Shown here: in pieces, positions 55,072 through 63,690 of the stretch | How positions within the stretch are numbered: the stretch's first letter is position 1 | Layout: every line of letters starts with the position of its first letter | NCBI RefSeq assembly: GCF_018310535.1 | Contig: NZ_CP074102.1 | Span: 2,046,001 to 2,110,000, forward strand | DNA: 64,000 bases | Reading direction: 5' to 3' | DNA from: Streptomyces mirabilis | Lineage (GTDB): Bacteria > Actinomycetota > Actinomycetes > Streptomycetales > Streptomycetaceae | The notes under the pieces: model-generated | What the model was told of the DNA's origin: nothing | The model's input: only the letters and a program-made list of their open reading frames with translations | Databases searched by the model: none | Translations under genes and position numbers: made by a program

Positions 55072-57321
55072 CTACTGCGGCCCCAGGGTGAGGACGCAGT
55101 CTTCTCCGGCGCTCAGGGAGAGCGGTCGCGCGCCGGCGGAAGTCCTGAGATCGATCCGCGTGGTGCGGGTGGGGCGGATGACGGCCGAGCGCTCCTCGGG
55201 ACTCCAGGTCAGGTCGACCTCGGCGCCGAACCGGGTGCGGATGCCGTGGAGCCGGCCGCTCGGGTACGCCGTGGGGAGCGCGGGGAAGAGGACCAGCCGT
55301 CCGGGCGTGGACTGGACGAGCATCTCGATGAGCACGGCGGGGAGCGTGTGGGCGGCGTCCGCGTTGTAGACGTGCCGGTTCGGGTAGTGGCCGCTCATCA
55401 GGGAGACATGGAAGAAGTCCCCGGCCAGGACGTTGTCGAGGGCTCCCGCCACCCGCTGGGCGTCCCGCAGCCGGGCCGCCACCAGGGCGTGGTGCAGGTG
55501 GCCGTGCGCGGAGTCGTTCTCGGCGCCGCGCAGTACGAGGGCGCGGTGTGCCGCCGCGGCGAGCTCGGGGGTGTCGTACGGGTTGATCTCGTCGAGCGGC
55601 CAGACGCCGTAGAGGTGGCTGAGGTGCCGGTGGTCGTAGGTGTCGTCGAGGCCGGGCCAGGCCCACTCGGCGAGTGCCCCGTCGGCGTTGACGCGGTGCG
55701 GCGGCAGCCGGTCGGCGAGCGCGCGCCAGCGCTCGGCGTCGGGTCCGGGGTGATGGTCGGCGGCCGTGCGGAGGGCGTGGCGCGCCGCGGAGAGGTCCAT
55801 GGCGGCGTTGAGCGTGATCCAGCGCGCGGTGGCGGGCCGGTTCTCCGGCGAGTACGACGGCACGATCACGACGTGGCCGTTCTCGTCGGTCCGGGTGAGG
55901 AAGTCCTCGTAGAAGTAAGCCACTTCGGCGAGCGCGGCGGACAGGCGCGGGTCGCGTGCGCCGCGCGTCTCGTCGTGGTCCACGAGGGGCTTCAGCAGCC
56001 AGTCGGCGCCCGCGGTCCACACGTGCAGCGGGTACTCGCGGCTGAGGTGGTAGATGTGCCCGGACTCGCCGTCGGTGTGCGCGGGGGCGACGACACCCCG
56101 GGTGCCGAAGATCGCCCGGGCGTTGTCGCGCCAGTGCGGCAACTGGCCGTGGATCAGAGCGGCATGGGCCTCGGACACCTCCGGGAGCGCCGCGGCGGCG
56201 GCCGACGCCGTCTGGAGATTGACGTTGGCATCGGTGGTGAAGGCTCCCGACCAGGCGGTGTCCCAGTCGCCGGTCCACAGCCCGGTCAGCCGTGGCGGCA
56301 GCATTCCGGCGGCGGACAGCAGGTGGTGACGACCGGCCGCGAAGAGCCGTTCGAGCAGGGCGGGGCTCTTCGGACGGCGGACCAACTCCGAGCCGGGGAG
56401 CGCCCGTTCGGCCGGGTCGGCGTCCAGCTCCAAGCCCGCCCGCAGGTAGGCGGGTCGGTGCAGGGCGGTGTGCCGGGTGAGGAGACGGTCGTACGCGTCC
56501 TCCTCGCCGTCGGGCAGCAGGGCACGCAGCTCACGGGCCTCGGCGAGCGTGTCCCACTCCCCCTTGTGCCGCCGTACCCGCGTGAGCAGCAGCACCGAAC
56601 GCGCGCCCTCGACCCGTATCCCGGGCGGTGCGGTGAGCGTCCGGCCACCGGTGACCACGGCGAGCGTCACCCCGGTGTACGCCCGCTCGCTGCCCGGATA
56701 GCGGGCCCGCAGGGTGAGGAGAGCGCCCTCGGCGGTGAGGACGGAACTGTGACCTGCCGTCACGTCCGGTGGGGCGCCCGGCAGTCGGTGGTCGAGCGTC
56801 ACGTTAACGGTGAGGTCGGCCTCGGTCACGTGCTGGACGATGACGTCGTCCGCGCGCGACACGAAGACCTCGCTGCGCCGGTCCCCGCACTCGGCGCGGA
56901 CGACACCGGTGGTGAAGTCGACCTCGCGCCGGTACGCGCGCGACTCCCGTGGAGCCCGGCGCAGCCGCACCTGGAAGGCCGGGTGGAAGGGCTGCACCCA
57001 CAGCAGCGGTCGCCCGTCGGTGAAATCCTCCCCGGCGTCGACGTCACCGGCCAGTAACCGGTCCTGGACGCTCTTCAGCCGTTCGGCCAGCTCGGGCGGC
57101 CGGGCGTCCTCACTGCCGTTCGGGCGGACCAGGGAGTGGTGGTTGACGATGACCCGGTCGTCGTTCGGATCACCGAACACCATGGCGCCGTGTCGGCCGT
57201 TCCCGCTCAAGAAGGCGTCCTCCCAGCGGGCGGCGGGGGCGGGCTCCCAGGTGCCGTGGACGGGAGCGTCGGTGGAGCCGTGGACGGGAGAGTCCGTGGA
57301 GCCGCTCACGGGCTCGTTCAT
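55072..57321 (-). CDS. GH95 alpha-L-fucosidase-type glycoside hydrolase
   Basis: The 749-residue enzyme is of family 95, inverting 1,2-alpha-L-fucosidases (some members act on alpha-L-galactosides). Visible are GDWDTAWSGAFTTDANVNLQ with the Asn-x-Asn pair (366, 368), YSPENRPA with the likely acid E493, and DHRHLSHLYGVWP. It would remove the fucose that caps galactose on xyloglucan side chains. There is no signal peptide. ATG 57321 overlaps the GH42 stop (ATGA), so the two enzymes are made together. The first 25 residues contain a short VHGSTDxPVHG repeat. Confidence 0.88.
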   Translation of the reverse strand: MNEPVSGSTDSPVHGSTDAPVHGTWEPAPAARWEDAFLSGNGRHGAMVFGDPNDDRVIVNHHSLVRPNGSEDARPPELAERLKSVQDRLLAGDVDAGEDFTDGRPLLWVQPFHPAFQVRLRRAPRESRAYRREVDFTTGVVRAECGDRRSEVFVSRADDVIVQHVTEADLTVNVTLDHRLPGAPPDVTAGHSSVLTAEGALLTLRARYPGSERAYTGVTLAVVTGGRTLTAPPGIRVEGARSVLLLTRVRRHKGEWDTLAEARELRALLPDGEEDAYDRLLTRHTALHRPAYLRAGLELDADPAERALPGSELVRRPKSPALLERLFAAGRHHLLSAAGMLPPRLTGLWTGDWDTAWSGAFTTDANVNLQTASAAAAALPEVSEAHAALIHGQLPHWRDNARAIFGTRGVVAPAHTDGESGHIYHLSREYPLHVWTAGADWLLKPLVDHDETRGARDPRLSAALAEVAYFYEDFLTRTDENGHVVIVPSYSPENRPATARWITLNAAMDLSAARHALRTAADHHPGPDAERWRALADRLPPHRVNADGALAEWAWPGLDDTYDHRHLSHLYGVWPLDEINPYDTPELAAAAHRALVLRGAENDSAHGHLHHALVAARLRDAQRVAGALDNVLAGDFFHVSLMSGHYPNRHVYNADAAHTLPAVLIEMLVQSTPGRLVLFPALPTAYPSGRLHGIRTRFGAEVDLTWSPEERSAVIRPTRTTRIDLRTSAGARPLSLSAGEDCVLTLGPQ

Positions 57322-59297
57322 GGCGCTGCCTCCAGTACGACGACCCCGTACCGCCCCAGCTCCACGGCATCGACGACGTCCTGGCCGGTCAGCAGGTCGC
57401 GATGGCGTCCCGGCACCGGCACGGTCACCGAGTCCCGCCCGTGGTGGAGCAGGAAGAGGAGTTCGCCCCGGCGTACCGCCTCCACGTCCACCGGGAGGTG
57501 GTCGAGCGGCGGCCGTACTCCCGCGTCCTCGGCGATCCCGGCGAGCAGCGGCCACAGCGCCTCGGGCTCGGGGAGGGTGGACAGGTACCAGGCGCGGCCC
57601 TTGCGCAGTACGGCCGGAAGACCGTCCAGCTCACCGCCCTTGTACGGGACGATCACGTAGGTGTCGTCCTGGGCCTCGATCTCCTCGGACCACAGCGTGC
57701 CCCGGAAGCCCTCGGCCTCGACCTTCTCGTCGGCGTCCAGCGGCCACCACTCGTGCAGGGTGCGGATGCCGAAGAGTTCGCGCAGCCGCTCGTCCATGCC
57801 TCCGGGCCGCACCCGGTCGTCCTGGTCGGCGACGCCGGTCAGGAAGCCGGAGACGAGGGTGCCACCGCCGCGTACGTACCCCACGAGGTTGTCGATCGCC
57901 CTGTCCGTCAGCAGATACAGCTGAGGGACGACGACCAGCTTGTACGCGGACAGGTCGTGCTCGGGGTGGGCGAAGGAGGCGGTGATGTTCGCCTCCCAGA
58001 GCGCGCGGTGCCAGGCGCGTACGACGCTCTGGTGGTCGACCTCGCAGGACAGCCGCCCGTCCTGCTGACTCGCCCACCAGGCGTTCCAGTCCAGCAGTAC
58101 GGCGACATCGGCGCCGACGACCCGTGTATCCGTCACCTTGGCGCTCAGCAGGGCGAGTTCGGCCCCGATCCGCTTGACCTCCTGGAAGGTGCGGCCTCGC
58201 TCCCCCGCGTGGCCGACCATCCCGGAGTGGAACTTCTCGGCGCCCTGCCGGGACTGCCGCCACTGGAAATAGCAGACGGCGTCCGCGCCGCGGGCGACGG
58301 CCTGGAGGGACCAGAGCCGGTTGAGCCCGTGGGGCTTCGGGTGGTTCACACCACGCCAGTTCACGGGCCCCGCCGCCTGCTCCATGACCATCCAGGGTCC
58401 GCCGCGGGCCTGCGAGCGGGTCATGTCGTGGATGAGCGCGCCGTACTGGGCGCCGAGCGGGTCGCGCGGGTCCGGATAGATGTCGACGGAGACCACGTCC
58501 TCCCGCTCGGCCCACGCCCAGGCGTCCTGGCCCTGCCAGAACGGCATGAAGTTGGTGGTCACGGGGACGTGCGGGGTGTGCCGGGCGACGATGTCGCGTT
58601 CGGCGAGGTAGCACTCCAGGAGGGCGTCGGAGGTGAAGCGCTTGAAGTCGAGGACCTGGGTCGGATTGTTCATGTAGTGGGCGTGGCGCGGCGGGAGGAC
58701 GCCTTCCCAGGCGTCGTAGCCCTGGCTCCAGAAGGCGGTGCCCCAGGCGGTGTTGAGGGCGTCGAGCGTGTCGTACTTGCCCTGGAGCCAGCGTCGGAAG
58801 GCGGCCGCCGCCTCGTCGCCCCAGTCGTAGGTGCAGTACTCGTTGTTGATGTGCCACATCGTGAGGGCGGGATGGCCGCCGTAGCGGGCGGCGAGGTCCT
58901 CGGTGATGGCGGCGGCGTGGCGCCGGTAGACGGCGCTGGAGTGGGCGAAGTGCTGGCGGCCGCCCCACCACTCGACACGGCCGTCCGCGTCGCGGGGCAG
59001 GGTCTCCGGGTGGAGCCGGCCCATCCAGGGCGGGGGCGAGGAGGTGGGGGTGGCGAGGATGACTCCGATGCCGTTGTCGTGCATCAGGTCCATGAGCCGG
59101 TCGAGCCAGCCGAACTCCCTTGCGCCGGGTGCCGGTTCGAGCTTGGCCCAGGAGAAGACGCCGACGGTGACGGAGTTGACGCCGGCCTCCTTCATGAGCC
59201 GTACGTCCTCCTGCCAGAGCTCCTCCGGCCACTGCTCGGGGTTGTAGTCGCCGCCGAAGAGGACGCGGCCGCGGGTGGCGTCAGCGAGCGTCGGCAT
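57318..59297 (-). CDS. GH42 beta-galactosidase
   Basis: The 659-residue enzyme is a family 42 beta-galactosidase with a TIM barrel (acid/base E153 in WHINNEYC, nucleophile E306 in VMEQAAGPVNW), a trimerisation domain (DVAVLLDWNAWWASQQDG) and a small C-terminal beta domain. It would release galactose from xyloglucan oligosaccharides in the cytoplasm; no signal peptide is present. Its start overlaps the GH74 stop by one base (TGATG), and its stop overlaps the GH95 start. Confidence 0.92.
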   Translation of the reverse strand: MPTLADATRGRVLFGGDYNPEQWPEELWQEDVRLMKEAGVNSVTVGVFSWAKLEPAPGAREFGWLDRLMDLMHDNGIGVILATPTSSPPPWMGRLHPETLPRDADGRVEWWGGRQHFAHSSAVYRRHAAAITEDLAARYGGHPALTMWHINNEYCTYDWGDEAAAAFRRWLQGKYDTLDALNTAWGTAFWSQGYDAWEGVLPPRHAHYMNNPTQVLDFKRFTSDALLECYLAERDIVARHTPHVPVTTNFMPFWQGQDAWAWAEREDVVSVDIYPDPRDPLGAQYGALIHDMTRSQARGGPWMVMEQAAGPVNWRGVNHPKPHGLNRLWSLQAVARGADAVCYFQWRQSRQGAEKFHSGMVGHAGERGRTFQEVKRIGAELALLSAKVTDTRVVGADVAVLLDWNAWWASQQDGRLSCEVDHQSVVRAWHRALWEANITASFAHPEHDLSAYKLVVVPQLYLLTDRAIDNLVGYVRGGGTLVSGFLTGVADQDDRVRPGGMDERLRELFGIRTLHEWWPLDADEKVEAEGFRGTLWSEEIEAQDDTYVIVPYKGGELDGLPAVLRKGRAWYLSTLPEPEALWPLLAGIAEDAGVRPPLDHLPVDVEAVRRGELLFLLHHGRDSVTVPVPGRHRDLLTGQDVVDAVELGRYGVVVLEAAP

Positions 59298-61546
59298 CAG
59301 ACCTGCTCCCCGTACTGGATGCCGCGCCCGTTCGTACCGAGGTACACACGGCCGTACACACGCGGGTCTCCGGTGATGACCTCGCCGATCCAGCCCCACT
59401 GGTGGGCGTCGTCGTTGATCCGCACCCAGGTCTCGGCCGCGTCGTCGGAGCGGTAGACGGCGGTGATCGTCTCCGTGGAGCCGACCTGATAGACGGCCGG
59501 GTAGTCGGCGCCGTCGGCCGCCTTTCCGAAACCGAGGGTGTACGAGGCCCAGCAGCTGGCGACCTTGGCGAAGGTGACGCCACCGTCGGTGGACCGGTAG
59601 AGCCCGTTCCACTTCACGCTCAGCCACAGGTCACCGCTGCGCCCGGGTGCGGCTGCCAGCTGGAACTGGTCGTCCCCGGAGGGCAGTCCACCGGCACGGG
59701 CGGTGAAGGAACGGCCACTGTCAGTGCTGGCGTATAGCGTTCCTGTGTCGGTGTCGTACGCGTAGAAGAGCGTCGGGTCGGCCGGGTCGGCGACCGGCGT
59801 GGCGCCCTTCGGGAAGGAGGAGACCTCGGACCAGGTCGCGCCGTTGTCCGCCGAGCGGTGGGCTGCGTACTTCGTGCCGTCCCAGTGCACGAAGGACCAC
59901 AGCAGCGTACTGCCGTCGGCGCTGGTGGCGATCGGCCCCGGTGCGTTCGTGGCGATGTCGGGCTGGGCCGTGAAGGGCGCCCAGGTCCGCCCGCCGTCGT
60001 GGGAATACGCGCCGTTGCCGTGGTCGCCCCAGCCCGTCCGGACGACGTACGACGGCTTGGCCGCGGCCTGCGCGAGTCCCGTCGCCGACCCGAACACGGG
60101 ATTCGTCGCCATGCCGCGTGACGGAGACGCCGTGAGCCGCTCGTGGTACATCACGCCGATGTCCCCGAGTCCGCTGATCAGATGCGCCTCCCCGGCCGGA
60201 GGCGAGATCAGCCGGCGCACGGCCGCCTCCTCCAGACCACGGATCCGCGGCGCCCAGCGTCTGAGGTCGCGGGTGCCGTAGAGGGTCGCGCCGGTCCCGT
60301 ACACGAGGTGCTTCGAGTCGTACGGGTCGAGGGCGAGCGCCTGGATCCACCAGCCGAACTTCGGCTGGTCGTCTCCCCAGTCGAGGAAAGGAGTCTCGGA
60401 CACGTCGAAGACAGCCACGTCCTTCAGGGACGCCCAGGTACGGCCACCGTCGGTGGACCGGAACACGGTGTCGCCGTCGGCCCACCGGTTGTTGGTGGAG
60501 ACGACGACGGTGCCCGCGCGGCGGGCGTCGACGGCGACACCGCCGTAGGCGAAGGTGTCCGCCGAGCCTCCCCCACTGCTCAACGCGTGGGCGGTGCCCC
60601 CAGCCGTCGTGCCACCCGGCTTCACCGGAGTGACCTCGGTCCACTTCCCGGTCGCCGTGCGCAGCTTGTGCACGCTGCCGTCGGACTGGCCGCCTGGGCC
60701 GGGCGCGTCGCCGTACGTCACGTACAGCTCGCGGGTGTGCCGGTCGTACGCGGCGCGGAGCGGGACCTTGGCGGCGGTGCCGGACGGCTGCCCCGGGACG
60801 GCCTCCCAGGTCGTGCCGTCGGAGGTGCGGTACAGGTTCGCCGTGTCCGTGGTGCCGTCGCCGTCGCCCCAGCCGGCGTAGACGGCGCGCCCGGCCGCGA
60901 CGAGGAACGTGATGCCCTGCCCGGCGGAGTTCGCCTTCGCCGGGAAGGTACTCACGCCTGCCCAGGTGGCGCCCCGGTCGGTGGACTTGAGCAGCCCGTC
61001 GTGTCTGGTCCCCAGCCACAGGGTGTCGCCGTCGCGCGGGTCGACGAGGAGCCGCTCCCCGGCCCCTCGCCCGTCCTCGTTGGCGCCGAGCTTCACGTCC
61101 AGGTCGCTGCGGGTCCAGGTGGCGCCGCGGTCGTAGGAGCGCAGGACCGCGCCGTTGCCGGCCCACGACTGGGCGTAGGTGCCGAGGGCGAGGTAGAGCC
61201 GGTCCGGGTGCGCGGGGTCGACCGCGAGCGACTCGACACCGAGCAGGTTCCAGTCGTCCCAGCCGAGGTGGTCGATGAGCGGGGTCCAGCGGGCGGTGCG
61301 CTCGTCCCAGCGGTAGGCGCCGCCGATATCGGTCCGGGCGTAGGCGAGCCCTCGTACGGCCGGGTGGAACAGCACCCCGGTGATGAACCCGGTACCGCCG
61401 ATGACGGCGTTGCGCCAGCGGTAGGAGGGGGTGGCGGCGGTGGCCTCGGCGGCGTGCGCGCGGCCCTGGGGGAGCGCCACGGTGGTGAGCGCGGTGGCGG
61501 CACTCCCGGCGAGAACGGCCCGGCGGCTCAGTCGGGACGCGTGCAT
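59297..61546 (-). CDS. Secreted GH74 xyloglucanase
   Basis: The 749-residue enzyme is a family 74 tandem seven-bladed propeller. A Tat-like signal (SRLSRRAVLAGSAATAL, AHA cleavage near residue 32) precedes it. The catalytic aspartates are read as D73 in ARTDIGGAYRWD and D407 in WWIQALALDPYD. Repeated STDGGxTW-type blade motifs (STDRGATW, STDGGRTW, STDGGVTF) run through it. GH74 enzymes are highly specific for xyloglucan, which is the strongest clue to the locus substrate. No carbohydrate-binding module follows. ATG 61546 is preceded by GAGG. Confidence 0.93.
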   Translation of the reverse strand: MHASRLSRRAVLAGSAATALTTVALPQGRAHAAEATAATPSYRWRNAVIGGTGFITGVLFHPAVRGLAYARTDIGGAYRWDERTARWTPLIDHLGWDDWNLLGVESLAVDPAHPDRLYLALGTYAQSWAGNGAVLRSYDRGATWTRSDLDVKLGANEDGRGAGERLLVDPRDGDTLWLGTRHDGLLKSTDRGATWAGVSTFPAKANSAGQGITFLVAAGRAVYAGWGDGDGTTDTANLYRTSDGTTWEAVPGQPSGTAAKVPLRAAYDRHTRELYVTYGDAPGPGGQSDGSVHKLRTATGKWTEVTPVKPGGTTAGGTAHALSSGGGSADTFAYGGVAVDARRAGTVVVSTNNRWADGDTVFRSTDGGRTWASLKDVAVFDVSETPFLDWGDDQPKFGWWIQALALDPYDSKHLVYGTGATLYGTRDLRRWAPRIRGLEEAAVRRLISPPAGEAHLISGLGDIGVMYHERLTASPSRGMATNPVFGSATGLAQAAAKPSYVVRTGWGDHGNGAYSHDGGRTWAPFTAQPDIATNAPGPIATSADGSTLLWSFVHWDGTKYAAHRSADNGATWSEVSSFPKGATPVADPADPTLFYAYDTDTGTLYASTDSGRSFTARAGGLPSGDDQFQLAAAPGRSGDLWLSVKWNGLYRSTDGGVTFAKVASCWASYTLGFGKAADGADYPAVYQVGSTETITAVYRSDDAAETWVRINDDAHQWGWIGEVITGDPRVYGRVYLGTNGRGIQYGEQV

Positions 61547-61588
61547 GACATACCTCGTTCTACGGAGAGACGGTCAGGGGAGTTACCT

Positions 61589-61645
61589 GAGGGGCGCGGG
61601 GCTGTATCGATATGCGGCCCCGCCGCGTGGGCGCGGCCGGCCACG
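61589..61645. repeat. Streptomyces-type interspersed hairpin repeat inside the operon
   Basis: AGGGGCGCGGGGCTGTATCG followed by ATATGCGGCCCCGCCGCGTG and GGCGCGGCCGGCCACG matches the wording of repeats I recall as very common between Streptomyces genes. It lies in the 150-base gap between the permease and GH74 genes and can fold into GC-rich hairpins, so it may modulate readthrough. Confidence 0.6.
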
Positions 61646-61696
61646 GACGACCCGCGGTCGCCGAACAACCGGAGAGTCCTCTTCAACAGGCGCCGG

Positions 61697-62632
61697 TCAG
61701 CCCTTCACCGCGCCCGTCAACATGCCCTTCTTGAAATGCCGCTGCACGAACGGCGACAACACAGCCACCGGCAGCAACGCCATCACCATGACCGCCATCT
61801 GCACGGCCAGGCCCGACAGTTGGCCGGTCTTGATGGCCTGGCCGAGGCCCACCGGGGCCTCCTGCTTCTGCACGAGCTGGATCATGACGTTCTGCAGCGG
61901 CATCATGTCCTGGTCGTTGAGGTAGAGCGAGGCGTTGAACCAGGCGCTCCAGTACCCGACGGCGTAGAAGAGGGTGATCACCGCGAGGACGGCGCGGGAG
62001 AGCGGCATGACGATCCGCAACAGAATGCGGAGGTCACCGGCGCCGTCGATGCGGGCGCTGTCAATGAGTTCCTGTGAGATGCCCATGAAGAAGCCGCGCA
62101 GCACCAGGATGTTGAAGACGCTGATCGCGCTCGGGAGGATCAGCGCGAGATAGCTGTCGGTCAGGCCCAGCGACTGCACCAGCAGATAGGTCGGGATGAG
62201 ACCGGCGCTGAAGAACATGGTCGCCAGCAGCGTCATCAGGATCCAGCGGTGGCCGAGCGAGCCGATGCGGGAGAGGCCGTAGGCGCACAGGACGGACACC
62301 GCCATGGAGAACAGCGTGCCGACGAGGGTGATCAGGATGCTGATGACCGAGGCGCGGGTGACCTGGCCGCCGCTGAGGAGTTCCTTGTAGGCGACGAAGG
62401 TGATGCCCTTGGGCACCATCACCAGGCCGCCGGCCTCGTCGATGGTCTTCCGTGAGGAGAGGCTGGTGACGATGACGATCCACAGCGGGAAGAAGATCCC
62501 CAGGCAGGCGAGGCTCAGCACGAGTCCCTTGCCCGCGAGGCCTGCCTTGCTGGGCTCCTCCTCCCACACCGGCCGGGGCGGCGCGGCCAGGCGGCCGGGG
62601 CCGCGCACGGGTTTGTCGATGACGGCGGTCAC
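61697..62632 (-). CDS. Sugar ABC transporter permease, LplC/YtcP (CUT1) type
   Basis: The 311-residue permease has six helices and the binding-protein-dependent transport loop SQELIDSARIDGAGDLRILL. The opening (SSRKTIDEAGGLVMVPKGITF) and the end (FVQRHFKKGMLTGAVKG) are typical of the LplC/YtcP group that imports large oligosaccharides. GTG 62632 overlaps the stop of the partner permease (GTGA). No ATPase gene is present, as is usual for Streptomyces CUT1 systems that share the MsiK-type ATPase encoded elsewhere. Confidence 0.92.
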   Translation of the reverse strand: MTAVIDKPVRGPGRLAAPPRPVWEEEPSKAGLAGKGLVLSLACLGIFFPLWIVIVTSLSSRKTIDEAGGLVMVPKGITFVAYKELLSGGQVTRASVISILITLVGTLFSMAVSVLCAYGLSRIGSLGHRWILMTLLATMFFSAGLIPTYLLVQSLGLTDSYLALILPSAISVFNILVLRGFFMGISQELIDSARIDGAGDLRILLRIVMPLSRAVLAVITLFYAVGYWSAWFNASLYLNDQDMMPLQNVMIQLVQKQEAPVGLGQAIKTGQLSGLAVQMAVMVMALLPVAVLSPFVQRHFKKGMLTGAVKG

Positions 62633-63663
62633 TTCTTGTACACCCCCTGCTCGCCCATGAGATGGGCCACCTTGTTCGCGGCGAGGACCAGGCCGAGGCT
62701 GACCACGCCCTTGATCAGTCCGGCGGCCGCCGCGTAGCCGAAGTCCTGGTTGCGGACGCCGTTCCACCAGACGAAGGTGTCGAGGACCTCCGCCGCTCCT
62801 GGTCCGACGGCGTCGCGCTGGAGCAGGATCTGTTCGAAGCCGACGGTGAGGGCGTCACCGACGCGGAGCACCAACAGCAGGGCGATCACCGGGCGCAGCG
62901 CGGGCAGCGTGACGTGCCACATGCGGCGCCAGCGACCCGCGCCGTCCATCGCGGCGGCCTCGTACAGGTCCGGGCTGACCGAGGACAGCGCGGCGAGGAA
63001 GACGATGATCCCCCAACCGGCGTCCTTCCACACGCTCTCCGCGGTGATCAGGAACTTGAAGGTGTGGGGGTCGGTCATGATGTCGAGACCGTCGTACCCG
63101 TGCTGCCGCAGCAGCTGCGAGAGAATTCCGGCGCCGCCGAAGAGCTGCTGGAAGACGGCGATGACCAGCACCCAGGAGAAGAAGTGCGGCAGGTAGAGGA
63201 TGGCCTGCGAGAGCGCCCGGACCCTGGGCCTGACCACGCTGTTGATGAGCAGCGCGAGCACGATCGGGATCGGGAAGTACAAGGCGAGCTGGAGGAAGAA
63301 CAGCACGAGGGTGTTCTGCACGGCACTCCAGAACGCCGAGTCCGCGAAGACCCGCTGGAAGTTCTCGATGCCCACCCAGGGGCTGTGCAGCATGGAGACG
63401 ATGCCGTTGTCGCTGATGTACGGGTCGTAGTCCTGGAAGGCGACGATGTTGCCGAGGATCGGCACATAGTTGAAGAGCAGGACCAGCAGGACCGCCGGCA
63501 GCGTCATCAGGAGCAGGACGCGGTCGCGTCTGAACCTGAGCCGCAGGCTCACCTTCCCGGAGGGGCGTTTCTCCCGGGAACCGGTGGCGCCGCCGGACGC
63601 CACCGGGGTCTTCCCTGTCGTGTCGGCCTCGGTCCCGCTCCGAGGCACCGTGCTGTGGGACAC
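62629..63663 (-). CDS. Sugar ABC transporter permease, LplB/YtcQ-partner (CUT1) type
   Basis: The 344-residue permease has a disordered basic N-terminus (about 1-45) and six helices beginning at VLLLMTLPAVLLVLLFNYVP. The coupling loop is LYEAAAMDGAGRWRRMWHVT. The ISDNGIVSMLHSPWVGIENF region is typical of LplB-like permeases. It heteromerises with the following gene product. GTG 63663 lies 27 bases after the binding-protein stop. Confidence 0.92.
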   Translation of the reverse strand: MSHSTVPRSGTEADTTGKTPVASGGATGSREKRPSGKVSLRLRFRRDRVLLLMTLPAVLLVLLFNYVPILGNIVAFQDYDPYISDNGIVSMLHSPWVGIENFQRVFADSAFWSAVQNTLVLFFLQLALYFPIPIVLALLINSVVRPRVRALSQAILYLPHFFSWVLVIAVFQQLFGGAGILSQLLRQHGYDGLDIMTDPHTFKFLITAESVWKDAGWGIIVFLAALSSVSPDLYEAAAMDGAGRWRRMWHVTLPALRPVIALLLVLRVGDALTVGFEQILLQRDAVGPGAAEVLDTFVWWNGVRNQDFGYAAAAGLIKGVVSLGLVLAANKVAHLMGEQGVYKK

Positions 63664-63690
63664 GGCCGTTCTCCTTGCCTCGGTGCCCGG

